From Negativicoccus succinicivorans (GTDB lineage Bacteria; Bacillota; Negativicutes; Veillonellales; Negativicoccaceae): DNA of 64,000 bases. The stretch is from contig NZ_JACHHI010000002.1 of assembly GCF_014207605.1 (NCBI RefSeq), forward strand, positions 139,005-203,004, in the 5' to 3' direction. Position numbers and translations under genes: made by a program. Below the pieces are notes generated by a model. The model was not told the origin of the DNA and did not search any database. It saw only the letters and a list, made by a program, of their open reading frames with translations. Positions 8,626 to 17,821 of this stretch are shown in pieces. Position 1 is the first letter of the stretch. Every line of letters starts with the position of its first letter.

Positions 8626-8670
8626 GAAGATACTTATTCAGTTGTTATCTAAGGAGGATATTATCAGCGC

Positions 8671-9138
8671 ATGAGCGTAACAGTCGGAAGCATAGTCGAA
8701 GGAGTCGTCACGGGCTTGGCGAAGTTCGGGGCATTTGTCGAACTGCCGGACAAAAAAGTAGGATTGGTGCATATTTCAGAGGTGGCGCATGAATACGTCA
8801 GCGACATCAATGAGTATTTAGCGGTAGACCAGAAAGTCAAAGTCAAAGTCGTTTCGATGGACGACAACGGCAAAATCGCTCTTTCGATGAAGCAGGCTCA
8901 GCCGCGACCGCAGGCAGCAAGTGCGCCGGCACCGCGTTATAATGACGCCGGTAAAGCGCCCTATACCGATCGGCGATCGCCCGCCGCGAAGCGAGGCGGC
9001 AACCGTCGTTCCCATGGGCCGAGTTCGTTTGAAGATAAACTCAGCCGCTTTCTGAAAGACAGCGACGAACGCCTGAGTGATTTGAAACGTAACACCGAAT
9101 CCAAGCGCGGCGGACGCGGCGCGCGACGGTCCGATTAA
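8671..9138 (+). CDS. S1 RNA-binding domain protein (YabR-like)
   Basis: A 155-residue protein. Residues 1-72 form a single S1 OB-fold (VGSIVEGVVTGLAKFGAFVE ... KVVSMDDNGKIALSMKQA). The rest is a basic, low-complexity tail rich in Arg, Ser and Pro. This matches the YabR/general stress protein 13 family next to divIC in Firmicutes. It presumably binds RNA or ribosomes; its exact role is not established. An AAGGAGG site lies 14-15 bases before the ATG. Confidence 0.85.
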   Translation: MSVTVGSIVEGVVTGLAKFGAFVELPDKKVGLVHISEVAHEYVSDINEYLAVDQKVKVKVVSMDDNGKIALSMKQAQPRPQAASAPAPRYNDAGKAPYTDRRSPAAKRGGNRRSHGPSSFEDKLSRFLKDSDERLSDLKRNTESKRGGRGARRSD

Positions 9139-9152
9139 CGGTTAATGACCGG

Positions 9153-9177
9153 GCATCCTGCAAAGGGTGCTTTTTTT
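9153..9177 (+). terminator. Terminator after the S1 gene
   Basis: Stem GCATCC / GGGTGC (one G-T pair) with a short loop and seven Ts. The T-run ends just before the Shine-Dalgarno of the Ppx gene, so termination may be partial. Confidence 0.65.
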
Positions 9178-9190
9178 ATAGGAGGCAACT

Positions 9191-10084
9191 ATGAAACAGG
9201 CGGTACTGGATATCGGTACGAATTCGGTACGTTTACTGGTCGCGGAAACAGTGGCAGATGAAACGACCACATTGCGCAAAGATATTCGAGCGACACGGCT
9301 CGGCGACGGCTTGGCAGCGGGCGAACCGCTCAATGAGGCGGCGAAAAATCGTACTCTCACGGGGATTCAAGAACTTGTCGACGAAGCGCGCGAAGCGGGC
9401 GTCGAACGGTGGAGCATTGTCGGCACGAATGCGCTGCGTGAGGCGAGCGACGGCGAAGCGTTCGCACAGCAAGTGGCTCAGCTCGTCGGTGCGCCGGTAC
9501 GTATTATCAGCGGCGTCGACGAAGCGCGTTACGGCTACCTGGGCGCGGTCAAGACGAACAGTCTGGTGACGGCAGTCGTCGATATCGGCGGCGGCAGCAC
9601 GGAAATCGGCGTCGGCTTCGGCGGCGATCTCGGCGCAGCGGTGAGTATGCCGCTCGGGGCGGTGCGCGGTACACGCGATTTCGATATGATGACGCCGCGT
9701 GGCATTGCCGAATTGAAAAAACATTGCTTTGCCGTATTGAAAGAAGCAACTACCGAAGTGCAAGGCGTGAAAAGCTGGATCGGCGTCGGCGGCACGATGA
9801 CGAGTATCGTCTCGATGCTGTTGGAGCTCGAACCGTATGATGCCGAAAAAGTGCAGGGCTACGTGCTCGCGTATGAGGATCTGCATACATTACGTGAACG
9901 TTTGACAGGTATGTCGTACGAAGAGCGTACGAAGTTACCCGGTTTGGCGCGCGAGCGGGTGGATATTATCGTGGCGGGAGCCGTGATTGCGGAAAGTCTA
10001 CTGGAATATTTTGCGTTGCCGGAAATCACCGTAAGCGATCAGGATTTATTGGAAGGAATCTATCGGGAGGCTTATCTCTTGTGA
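9191..10084 (+). CDS. Ppx/GppA-family phosphatase
   Basis: A 297-residue short form of the exopolyphosphatase/pppGpp phosphatase family (ASKHA fold). AVLDIGTNSVRLLV at the N-terminus is phosphate loop 1, and VVDIGGGSTEIG near residue 132 is loop 2. It lacks the C-terminal HD domain of E. coli Ppx. Polyphosphate and pppGpp activity cannot be separated from sequence. The stop overlaps the tilS start (GTGA), so tilS is coupled to it. Confidence 0.88.
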   Translation: MKQAVLDIGTNSVRLLVAETVADETTTLRKDIRATRLGDGLAAGEPLNEAAKNRTLTGIQELVDEAREAGVERWSIVGTNALREASDGEAFAQQVAQLVGAPVRIISGVDEARYGYLGAVKTNSLVTAVVDIGGGSTEIGVGFGGDLGAAVSMPLGAVRGTRDFDMMTPRGIAELKKHCFAVLKEATTEVQGVKSWIGVGGTMTSIVSMLLELEPYDAEKVQGYVLAYEDLHTLRERLTGMSYEERTKLPGLARERVDIIVAGAVIAESLLEYFALPEITVSDQDLLEGIYREAYLL

Positions 10085-11472
10085 CGGATTTTGTCGCGAA
10101 AGTGAATGCTTTCGTGCGGGAACAGGCGTTATTTACGCCGGGCGACGGCGTTTTGATCGGTTGCAGCGGCGGACCGGATTCGCTGGCTCTTGCGCTCTAC
10201 CTGGCGGCGGTGCAAAAAGAGTTTCGCATCACCGCGGGACTGGCGTATGTCCATCACCATTTACGCGCGGCGGCGGATACGGAAGTCGAATTCGTGCGCG
10301 CCTTGGCGAGGGACTTAAGACTGCCGTTTTATCGTTTGGACGCGGACGTTCCGCAGGCGGTGCGGATGACCGGAGAATCGGTCGAAACCGCGGCGCGGGA
10401 ATTGCGTTACCGAGCGCTTGAAAAGTTGCGCGAGCAAGAGGGATATACTCTGCTTGCCGTGGCGCATCATGCCGATGACCAGGCGGAAACCGTGCTTCAT
10501 CATGTATTGCGCGGTACGGGTCTGACGGGGCTTGGCGGCATGCGGGCGCGAAACGGCAGTATCGTGCGCCCGTTTCTCGGCGTCACACGGGCGGAAATCG
10601 AAACCTATTTGACGCATTTTCCGTACACGCCCTGTCTGGATGAGACGAATACGGATACGACCTATTTGCGAAATGCGTTGCGCCATGAAGTGCTGCCGTA
10701 TCTTGCGCAATATAATCCGCGCATCCGCGAGCACTTGGTACAGCTCGCGACCACGGCCGCCGCGGATGATGAATATTTGGACCATGTCATTGCCGATGTT
10801 CTCACTCGAATCACGCATCGTGAAGCGGAGACTATTGCTGTTTCCCGCGACGCGTTCAACGACTTGCCGAACGCATTGCAACGGCGCGTCGTTCGCAAGT
10901 TGTGGCGAGAAGAAAGCGGCACAACGCTTTCGTTCGCGCATACCGAACGTCTTGTCGCTTGGTTCGCGACGGGAGCGACCAGCACCGAACAGACCTTATA
11001 CGGTTTGACGGCGGTGCTGACCGCGACCGATGCGTGGCTCGCGCCGCAAGCGGCAGACGTTGCGGAAACAGCAGCGGTGACGCAGACGGCGCAAGATCCG
11101 CTGACGCTCGGGGACGTGCGGGTGCGGATCCGCACGCTTGCGGAAGGTGAAACGGCGCCATGGGTCATTCCGGCGCGCGTTCTGACCGGTCCCTTGACGC
11201 TGCGTTACCGGCGCGCCGGCGATCGGATCCCGTTTCCTTTCGGCACGAAAAAATTGAGCGATTATTTTATTGATAGTAAAGTGCCGCGCCGTTGTCGTGA
11301 CAGCGTCGTGCTGCTCGCCGATGACAGGCACGTATACGCGGCCTTTGATTATTTTACATTACATGATTTTTCAGGTGTTGCAACGGTCAATGACCGGCCG
11401 GAACGGCTGGTGATTGATGTGCAGAGGAGGACAAATAATGCATCCGAATATCGCCAAAATACTGGTGACTGA
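10081..11472 (+). CDS. tilS: tRNA(Ile)-lysidine synthetase
   Basis: A 463-residue protein that converts C34 of tRNA-Ile(CAU) to lysidine using ATP and lysine, an essential reaction. The PP-loop SGGPDS is at residues 29-34, with HHxAD-like HHADDQAETVLHHVLRGTG near 137-155. The C-terminal TilS domain includes RRAGDRIPFPFGTKKLSDYF. GTG is the start, overlapping the Ppx stop. The 3' end overlaps hpt by 35 bases, the conserved Firmicutes tilS-hpt-ftsH order. Confidence 0.95.
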   Translation: MTDFVAKVNAFVREQALFTPGDGVLIGCSGGPDSLALALYLAAVQKEFRITAGLAYVHHHLRAAADTEVEFVRALARDLRLPFYRLDADVPQAVRMTGESVETAARELRYRALEKLREQEGYTLLAVAHHADDQAETVLHHVLRGTGLTGLGGMRARNGSIVRPFLGVTRAEIETYLTHFPYTPCLDETNTDTTYLRNALRHEVLPYLAQYNPRIREHLVQLATTAAADDEYLDHVIADVLTRITHREAETIAVSRDAFNDLPNALQRRVVRKLWREESGTTLSFAHTERLVAWFATGATSTEQTLYGLTAVLTATDAWLAPQAADVAETAAVTQTAQDPLTLGDVRVRIRTLAEGETAPWVIPARVLTGPLTLRYRRAGDRIPFPFGTKKLSDYFIDSKVPRRCRDSVVLLADDRHVYAAFDYFTLHDFSGVATVNDRPERLVIDVQRRTNNASEYRQNTGD

Positions 11473-11977
11473 AGAAGAAATCCGTGATCGTGTCGCGGTG
11501 TTGGGACAGGAGATTACCAACGACTACCGCGGCAAAAAATTGCTTTTAGTCGGCATTTTGAAAGGTTCCGCGGTGTTCATGGCCGATTTGATGCGCCAAA
11601 TCGATTTGGACGTGCAAATTGATTTTATGGTGGTTTCGAGCTACAGCAACAGCACGCAGTCGCAGGGGCATATTCAGATCCGTAAAGACTTGAGCACGGA
11701 TATTAACGGCCGCGACGTGCTGGTGGTGGAAGATATGATCGACTCGGGCACGACGCTGTACTATCTGAATGAGATCCTGCAAGTGCGCGGCGCCAACTCC
11801 GTCGAATTTGTCACTCTTTTGAATAAGCCGTCGCGCCGTGAAAAACCGGTCGACGTACGTTACATCGGTTTTGACGTGCCGAATGAATTCGTCGTCGGCT
11901 ATGGCTTGGACTTCGCGGAAAATTATCGCAATCTTCCTTTCGTGGGTGTACTCAAACCGGAGTGCTATGAATCATAA
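11438..11977 (+). CDS. hpt: Hypoxanthine phosphoribosyltransferase
   Basis: A 179-residue type I PRTase salvaging hypoxanthine or guanine with PRPP. The PRPP motif VVEDMIDSGTT is at residues 96-106. The ATG at 11438 has AGAGGAGG upstream; the longer frame from 11414 lies in tilS and adds no family sequence. It sits inside tilS-hpt-ftsH. Hpt binds FtsH or TilS in some Firmicutes, and no binding site can be read here. Confidence 0.95.
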   Translation: MHPNIAKILVTEEEIRDRVAVLGQEITNDYRGKKLLLVGILKGSAVFMADLMRQIDLDVQIDFMVVSSYSNSTQSQGHIQIRKDLSTDINGRDVLVVEDMIDSGTTLYYLNEILQVRGANSVEFVTLLNKPSRREKPVDVRYIGFDVPNEFVVGYGLDFAENYRNLPFVGVLKPECYES

Positions 11978-12006
11978 TTGTAAAAAAATTCTCAGCATGA
12001 TAAAAT
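11978..12006 (+). promoter_or_regulatory. Promoter of ftsH
   Basis: TTGTAA, 17-bp spacer, TAAAAT between hpt and ftsH; it gives ftsH its own transcript. Confidence 0.55.
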
Positions 12007-12053
12007 GAAATGACATTCTGTTGGGAATTAACCCATGGGAAAGGGGAAGTCAT

Positions 12054-14051
12054 TTGAATCGATTTATTAAAAACGTCAGCTTGTACGTTTTGCTGATTAT
12101 TATTGCGGTATCGATGTTCACCAACTTTGTGGAACCGCAGGAAAAGAAGTCGGATCTTACCTATTCGAATTTCTTGACGCAAGTCGAACAGAAAAATGTG
12201 GAATATGTCACGCTGACCAATAATTCCATTAGCGGCAAGCTTAAAAACGGCACGGAATTTACCACCTACGCACCGGATAATGATGCGCAGCTGTTGCCGA
12301 TTTTACGCGCCAATAACGTGACTATTCAGGCCAAGCCGCCGGAACAACCGTCCTGGTGGCTGAGTATGTTGACTTCGCTGTTGCCGATTTTGCTTTTGAT
12401 CGGCGTCTGGTTCTTTATCATGAATCAAACGCAGGGCGGCGGCGGTCGCGTGATGAACTTCGGTAAATCGCGCGCGAAAATGCATGAAGAAGGCAAAGTG
12501 CATGTTACCTTTGCCGATGTCGCCGGCGAAGAAGAAGCCAAGCAGGAATTGACGGAAGTCGTTGATTTTCTGAAGCACCCGGGCAAATATAACGCGATCG
12601 GCGCGAAAATTCCGAAAGGCATTTTGCTCTTCGGCCCGCCCGGTACCGGTAAAACGCTCCTGGCGAAAGCCGTTGCCGGCGAAGCGAATGTGCCGTTTTT
12701 CAGTATCAGCGGTTCGGACTTCGTCGAAATGTTTGTCGGTGTCGGCGCGTCCCGTGTCCGTGATCTGTTTGTCCAGGCGAAGAAGAACGCGCCCTGCATC
12801 GTCTTTATTGATGAAATCGATGCGGTCGGTCGCCAGCGCGGCTCCGGCCTCGGCGGCGGTCATGATGAACGTGAACAAACGCTGAACCAGCTCTTAGTCG
12901 AGATGGACGGTTTCGGCGCGAACGAAGGCATTATTACGCTCGCGGCGACGAACCGTCCGGATATTTTGGATCCGGCGCTCTTGCGTCCGGGGCGTTTTGA
13001 CCGTCAGGTCGTAGTCAGCCGTCCGGATTTGCGCGGCCGGGAAGCGATCCTGAAAGTCCACGCGAAAAATAAACCTTTGGAAGGCGATATTGACCTTAAG
13101 ATTATCGCCAAGAAAACGCCGGGCTTTACCGGCGCGGATCTGGCCAACCTTTTGAACGAAGCGGCGCTGTTGGCGGCGCGGCAAAACAAGAAGACGATCG
13201 GCATGGCGGAACTCGAAGAAGCGAGTGAAAAAGTCGCCTACGGTCCGGAACGTCGCAGCCACGTCGTGAGCGAACGTGAACGCAAAATCACCGCCTACCA
13301 CGAATCGGGGCACGCGATTATCGCCGAACTGATGCCGGAAGCGGATAAAGTTCATAAAGTGACAATCGTACCGCGCGGCCAGGCGGGCGGCTATACCATG
13401 ACGCTGCCGCAGGAAGAACGCGCGTACATTACCAAATCGCAACTCTTGTCCGAAATCCGCGTCTTGATGGGCGGCCGTGTGGCGGAAGAAATCACATTCA
13501 ACGAGATCTCTTCCGGCGCCTCCAATGATTTGGAACGTGTCACTCAGATTTTGCGCAATATGATTATGCGCTGGGGCATGAGCACGCGCTTGGGACCGAT
13601 CACGTTCGGGGAACATCAGGAACAGATTTTCCTCGGCAAGCAACTCGGCTCCGAGCGCAACTACGGCGAAGACATTGCCACCGCGATTGACGAAGAAATG
13701 CGTAAATACGCGGAAGAAGCCTACGCGGAAACGAAAAAGCTGTTGCTTGAAAATCGGGATGTATTGGAAGCGATGGCGCAGGCGCTTTTGGAATTCGAAA
13801 CGATCGACTCCAAGCAGGTCGCCAATCTCTTTAAATACAAATCGATCACGCCGCCGCCGGGAGCCGAGCAGGCGGAGGACCTCGATGACGGAACCACGGT
13901 GGAAGCACCGCCGCTTCCGGATCCGACGGCCGAACAGCCGTGGCGTCAACCGCCGCCGGCGCCGCCGGTCACTCCGAAGCCGGGACCGGAAACCCCGCCT
14001 TCACCGAGAGGTGATGTGCCGCCGAAAGATCGCTGGCACCGCGAGGATTAA
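12054..14051 (+). CDS. ftsH: ATP-dependent zinc metalloprotease FtsH, TTG start
   Basis: A 665-residue membrane AAA+ protease. Two transmembrane helices (about 7-25 and 98-118) flank an extracytoplasmic domain. Walker A GPPGTGKT is near residue 195, the second region of homology contains [18 protein letters not shown], and the zinc site HESGH is near 416. TTG at 12054 follows AAGGGG with 7-base spacing; the upstream TTG at 12021 has no ribosome site. The C-terminus is a Pro-rich, disordered tail. FtsH degrades misfolded membrane proteins and selected regulators. Confidence 0.95.
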   Translation: MNRFIKNVSLYVLLIIIAVSMFTNFVEPQEKKSDLTYSNFLTQVEQKNVEYVTLTNNSISGKLKNGTEFTTYAPDNDAQLLPILRANNVTIQAKPPEQPSWWLSMLTSLLPILLLIGVWFFIMNQTQGGGGRVMNFGKSRAKMHEEGKVHVTFADVAGEEEAKQELTEVVDFLKHPGKYNAIGAKIPKGILLFGPPGTGKTLLAKAVAGEANVPFFSISGSDFVEMFVGVGASRVRDLFVQAKKNAPCIVFIDEIDAVGRQRGSGLGGGHDEREQTLNQLLVEMDGFGANEGIITLAATNRPDILDPALLRPGRFDRQVVVSRPDLRGREAILKVHAKNKPLEGDIDLKIIAKKTPGFTGADLANLLNEAALLAARQNKKTIGMAELEEASEKVAYGPERRSHVVSERERKITAYHESGHAIIAELMPEADKVHKVTIVPRGQAGGYTMTLPQEERAYITKSQLLSEIRVLMGGRVAEEITFNEISSGASNDLERVTQILRNMIMRWGMSTRLGPITFGEHQEQIFLGKQLGSERNYGEDIATAIDEEMRKYAEEAYAETKKLLLENRDVLEAMAQALLEFETIDSKQVANLFKYKSITPPPGAEQAEDLDDGTTVEAPPLPDPTAEQPWRQPPPAPPVTPKPGPETPPSPRGDVPPKDRWHRED

Positions 14052-14057
14052 ACATAC

Positions 14058-14094
14058 AAAAAACGACTGCATCGCGCGATGCGGTCGTTTTTTT
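14058..14094 (+). terminator. Terminator of ftsH
   Basis: Long stem AACGACTGCATCG / CGATGCGGTCGTT with seven Ts. Confidence 0.9.
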
Positions 14095-14119
14095 ATGTCA
14101 ACAGCAGCATGCGGATAAC

Positions 14120-14148
14120 TTGACAAATTGTAAACCCGTTTTTATAAT
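14120..14148 (+). promoter_or_regulatory. Consensus promoter of birA-coaX-dusB
   Basis: TTGACA, 17-bp spacer, TATAAT: an exact sigma-A consensus, 39 bp before birA. Confidence 0.8.
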
Positions 14149-14186
14149 AAGAATACATTCATCACGTAAAAAAGGAGTGGCAAAGC

Positions 14187-15170
14187 ATGCGCAATAAGAT
14201 TTTGGATTACTTTCGAAACGCTCACGGCGAGTACGTTTCCGGGCAACAAATTTCCGATGATCTGCACGTTTCACGAACGGCCATTTGGAAGCATATCAAG
14301 GTCCTTAAAGAACGCGGTTACGTATTCGAGTCAAGTACGCGCAAAGGGTATCGGTTGCTGCATGCGCCCAACCTTTTGACGGAACTTGAAATCAATAGTG
14401 TTCTTTCTACCGAATCATTCGGGCACAATATTATTTATCGCGAGACGGCGCCTTCCACGAACGCCATCGCCAAAGAAGAAGCGCGACGCGGCGCACCGGC
14501 AGGAACGATTGTGGTCGCCGAAGAGCAGACCGGCGGGCGCGGACGTCTGCAGCGCGCCTGGTTTTCCCCCTATGCGAAGGGAATTTGGTTCTCGCTGATT
14601 TTGCGGCCGCATTTTTCGCCGCTCGAAGCGTCGAAATGCACGCTGCTGGCCGCCGTTGCGCTGGTACGCGCGTTCCACACAGCGGGGCTCACGGAAGCGG
14701 GCATCAAATGGCCGAATGATTTGTTGGTGAACCGTCGTAAAATCGTCGGCATCCTGACGGAAATGGACGCGACGATGGAAGAGATCAATTACATCGTCAT
14801 GGGGATTGGGATCAATACCGATGTCGCCCGTGTCGATTTGCCGGAAGACCTGCGGGATAAAGCGACCTCGTTTTTGCTGGAAGGCGTACGTATTCCGCGC
14901 AAAGAATTGCTCAATTTGATTCTGATGGAGCTCGAAACACTGTATACGGAAGTGGAACATAACGGTTTCGCTAACATTCTCGATGAATGGCGCAAATATT
15001 CGGTGACGCTCGGCCGCGATATTAATGTCATCACGCCGGGTTACACCTACAGCGGTAAAGCGATCGATATCGATTCCGACGGCTGCCTTCTGGTGGAAAC
15101 GGATCATGGTGTCGAACGCGTACTGGCGGGCGAAGTTTCGATTCGCTACAAAGATGAAGCGACGCTGTAA
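14187..15170 (+). CDS. birA: Biotin-[acetyl-CoA-carboxylase] ligase / biotin repressor BirA
   Basis: A 327-residue bifunctional BirA. The N-terminal winged helix (about 1-60, with [20 protein letters not shown]) binds bio operators. The catalytic domain carries the biotinoyl-AMP loop [10 protein letters not shown] near residue 118, and a C-terminal SH3-like domain follows. It activates biotin with ATP and attaches it to carboxylase carrier lysines. It is first in an operon with coaX and dusB, driven by a consensus promoter. Whether it binds this region is not evident. Confidence 0.95.
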   Translation: MRNKILDYFRNAHGEYVSGQQISDDLHVSRTAIWKHIKVLKERGYVFESSTRKGYRLLHAPNLLTELEINSVLSTESFGHNIIYRETAPSTNAIAKEEARRGAPAGTIVVAEEQTGGRGRLQRAWFSPYAKGIWFSLILRPHFSPLEASKCTLLAAVALVRAFHTAGLTEAGIKWPNDLLVNRRKIVGILTEMDATMEEINYIVMGIGINTDVARVDLPEDLRDKATSFLLEGVRIPRKELLNLILMELETLYTEVEHNGFANILDEWRKYSVTLGRDINVITPGYTYSGKAIDIDSDGCLLVETDHGVERVLAGEVSIRYKDEATL

Positions 15171-15181
15171 AGGAGAAACAT

Positions 15182-15946
15182 ATGCTACTTGTCATGGACG
15201 TCGGCAATACGAATATTGTGCTCGGCGTATTTGAAGGTCACGAGCTCAAAGATTCGTGGCGGATTTCTACGGATCGTTTGCGGACGACCGATGAATATGG
15301 CGTATTAATCGGCAACTTATTCCACTACAACAAGGTCAAAATGACGGATGTGGAAGCGATTATGGTATCGTCCGTTGTGCCTCCGGTCAATCCGACGTTG
15401 GAGCGAATGGCGTTGCGTTACTTTAACGTGCAAGCGACATTTGTCGGTCCGGGCACGAAAACCGGCATGAATATTAAATATGAAAACCCGCGGGAAGTCG
15501 GCGCGGACCGTATCGTCAACGCCGTGGCCGCTTACGAACGTTTTGGCGGGCCGCTGGTTGTCATTGATTTCGGTACGGCGACGACCTATTGCGCCATTTC
15601 GGGAAAAGGCGATTACTTGGGCGGCGCGATTGCCCCCGGCGTCGGCATTTCGATGGAAGCGCTGTTCCAGCGCGCCGCGAAGTTGCCGCGTATCGAACTG
15701 AAGAAAACGGAAGGCGTCATTTGCAAAAATACGATTTCCAGCATGCAGGCCGGCGTTTTCTACGGCTATGTCGGTCAGGTCGACGGCATCGTCAATCGCA
15801 TGAAGCAAGAGCTGGGTAATGACGCGGCGGTCGTAGCCACCGGCGGTTTGGCGGCGTTGATCGCGGGCGAATCGCAGACGATCGACTATGTCGCTCCGAT
15901 GTTGACTTTGGAAGGACTTTTACTCTTATATGAACGCAATAAATAA
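15182..15946 (+). CDS. coaX: Type III pantothenate kinase
   Basis: A 254-residue CoaX, catalysing the first step of CoA synthesis (pantothenate + ATP). Motifs are [14 protein letters not shown] (phosphate loop), [13 protein letters not shown] and [14 protein letters not shown]. It starts 11 bases after birA, a common Firmicute pairing because biotin ligase and CoaX both serve acyl-CoA metabolism. Its end overlaps dusB by 17 bases, so dusB is translated from within the operon. Confidence 0.95.
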   Translation: MLLVMDVGNTNIVLGVFEGHELKDSWRISTDRLRTTDEYGVLIGNLFHYNKVKMTDVEAIMVSSVVPPVNPTLERMALRYFNVQATFVGPGTKTGMNIKYENPREVGADRIVNAVAAYERFGGPLVVIDFGTATTYCAISGKGDYLGGAIAPGVGISMEALFQRAAKLPRIELKKTEGVICKNTISSMQAGVFYGYVGQVDGIVNRMKQELGNDAAVVATGGLAALIAGESQTIDYVAPMLTLEGLLLLYERNK

Positions 15947-16919
15947 CACACCCGCTATCGGCGGCGTGAAGCTGCGCAACTGCGTGGCTCTCGCGCCGAT
16001 GGCGGGCATTTGCGATCAGACGTACCGACGACTTGCGACGGCGCAGGGCGTCGGTTTCGTTTGTACGGAAATGATCAGCGCTAAAGGGCTTTTATATCAC
16101 AATGAAAAAACACTGCGCATGTTGGCGCTGGCGGAAGACGAGCATCCGGTCGCGGTGCAGCTCTTCGGACACGTTCCGGAAGAATTGGCGCAAGCGGCGC
16201 AAATCGTCGCGCGAGCGGGCGCGGACATCATTGACCTTAACATGGGCTGTCCCGTCGCGAAAGTCGTCAAAAACGGCGACGGTTCGGCGCTCCTGCGCGA
16301 CGTGCCGCAAGCGGCCGCCTGCATCGCCGCGATGGCGGACGCGGTGGACGTGCCGGTCACGGCGAAAATTCGCCTCGGCTGGGATGATGATTCCCGCAAC
16401 GCCGTGACGGTGGCGCGCGCGCTGGCCGCCGCCGGCGCCGCCGCGCTCACCGTGCACGGGCGCACGCGCGAACAGGGCTACAGCGGCCAAGCGGACTGGC
16501 GGGCGATCGCTGAAGTCGTCGCCGCCGTCGAAATTCCCGTTTGGGGAAACGGCGATGTGGTCGACGGACCGAGCGCGGCCCGTCTGCTTGCGGAAACCAA
16601 CGCGGCCGGCGTCGCTATCGGTCGCGCCGCCATGGGAAACCCGTTTGTTTTTCATGAAGTCACGACCTATCTGGCGACCGGTGAAAGCGTCGCGCCGCCG
16701 ACGGCAACGGAACGCTTGACCATGTGTCGCCGGCACTTGCATATGCTCGCCGAAGAAAAAGGCGAAGCGGTCGCCGTTCGGCAAATGCGCACACATGCGA
16801 TCGGCTACTTGCGCGGCCTGCGTAACTCCGCCGCCTTGCGACGGGAATTAATGCAGGCGGAAACGCTTGCGCGCTGGGATGAACTCCTGGCAGAAGCGCT
16901 TGCTGTTGTCACGGCGTAG
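15930..16919 (+). CDS. dusB: tRNA-dihydrouridine synthase (DusB type)
   Basis: A 329-residue flavoenzyme reducing uridines in tRNA D-loops. Motifs are [14 protein letters not shown] near residue 22, [19 protein letters not shown] with the catalytic Cys at about residue 107, and a GNGDV phosphate-binding stretch. The TIM barrel is followed by the C-terminal helical domain. The ATG overlaps the coaX frame. Assignment to DusB rather than DusA/C follows from family pattern and Firmicute distribution. Confidence 0.92.
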   Translation: MNAINNTPAIGGVKLRNCVALAPMAGICDQTYRRLATAQGVGFVCTEMISAKGLLYHNEKTLRMLALAEDEHPVAVQLFGHVPEELAQAAQIVARAGADIIDLNMGCPVAKVVKNGDGSALLRDVPQAAACIAAMADAVDVPVTAKIRLGWDDDSRNAVTVARALAAAGAAALTVHGRTREQGYSGQADWRAIAEVVAAVEIPVWGNGDVVDGPSAARLLAETNAAGVAIGRAAMGNPFVFHEVTTYLATGESVAPPTATERLTMCRRHLHMLAEEKGEAVAVRQMRTHAIGYLRGLRNSAALRRELMQAETLARWDELLAEALAVVTA

Positions 16920-16933
16920 CACACAAATGTGCA

Positions 16934-16962
16934 TGGACTTAGCCGACGTACTGTGATATAAT
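16934..16962 (+). promoter_or_regulatory. Promoter of greA
   Basis: TGGACT, 17-bp spacer, TATAAT in the short dusB-greA gap. Confidence 0.55.
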
Positions 16963-17023
16963 TCAACTAATATTATTTTTTCTATATGGTATTTATTTAT
17001 ATAAGTTGGGAGTTTTGTACGAT

Positions 17024-17509
17024 ATGACGCAGGCAACGGAAGTCAGCGCCGCTTTCTTGGAAGAAATGAAAGAGGAGCTCGCTCAGTTAAAATCAAAGAC
17101 CCGTTTGGAAGTGGCGGAACGCTTGAAAGAAGCCATCGCGCTCGGGGATTTAAGTGAAAACTCGGAATATGAAGACGCGAAAAACCAGCAGGCGTTTGTC
17201 GAAGGACGGATCGCCGAACTGGAAGAACGTATTCGCAACGCGGTGATTATCGCCAATCCGAAAGGTAAGAAAGTATCGCTCGGCTCGGTCGTCACGATCA
17301 AAGACCAAAACGGCGAAACGCTGGAATACACGATTGTAGGCTCCGCGGAAGCGGATCCGTTTGAAGATAAAATCTCCAACGAATCCCCCGTCGGCAAAGC
17401 GCTGATCGGTAAGAAAGCCAAAGATAAAGTAACGGTGCAGGCGCCGGAGCAGGTACTCGAATACGAGATCGTTAAAGTCGTCAATACTTCCGGCAAAAAG
17501 AAAGCGTAA
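17024..17509 (+). CDS. greA: Transcript cleavage factor GreA
   Basis: A 161-residue GreA that rescues backtracked RNA polymerase through its N-terminal coiled coil. Motifs are ALGDLSENSEYEDAKNQQAF (the acidic tip, residues about 42-61) and the C-terminal FKBP-like domain with SPVGKALIGKKAKDKV. The ATG at 17024 has GGGAG upstream; the track-length TTG at 17006 has no ribosome site. It is monocistronic, followed by two hairpins. Confidence 0.95.
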   Translation: MTQATEVSAAFLEEMKEELAQLKSKTRLEVAERLKEAIALGDLSENSEYEDAKNQQAFVEGRIAELEERIRNAVIIANPKGKKVSLGSVVTIKDQNGETLEYTIVGSAEADPFEDKISNESPVGKALIGKKAKDKVTVQAPEQVLEYEIVKVVNTSGKKKA

Positions 17510-17530
17510 CGTTTTCCATGAGAGACGTCA

Positions 17531-17575
17531 AAGAAGAGGAAAATACAAAAAAATGTAATTTTTCTCTTCTTTTTA
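17531..17575 (+). terminator. AT-rich hairpin after greA
   Basis: AAGAAGAG...CTCTTCTT inverted repeat with an A-rich loop and a short T tract. It is weaker than the next hairpin. Confidence 0.5.
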
Positions 17576-17645
17576 TGTAAAAAAAGCATGATTTTTGTAA
17601 AATATCGGTTAACAAAAATTAAAAATCGCGAAAAATTTGCACATA

Positions 17646-17683
17646 AAGAAACCCTGCGGCCTCGTGCTCGGGGTTTCTTTTTT
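17646..17683 (+). terminator. Terminator between greA and the decarboxylase
   Basis: Stem AAAGAAACCC / GGGGTTTCTTT with a GC-rich loop and a following T-run. Confidence 0.8.
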
Positions 17684-17821
17684 TATAAGTGGAAGCTTGA
17701 CCTATAAGTTTACTGTATTATTCAAAACGCGCCGACCCGCCTATACTGACAGTGAGGACAACAGGCATTGATTAAGCGCGCAGTCGATGCCGTGGTAAAA
17801 AATGTACAGGAGGATTGTCTC

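Noticed and set aside
12894..13949. 351-codon minus-strand frame
   Set aside because: Antisense to ftsH; Arg/Phe-rich shadow translation.
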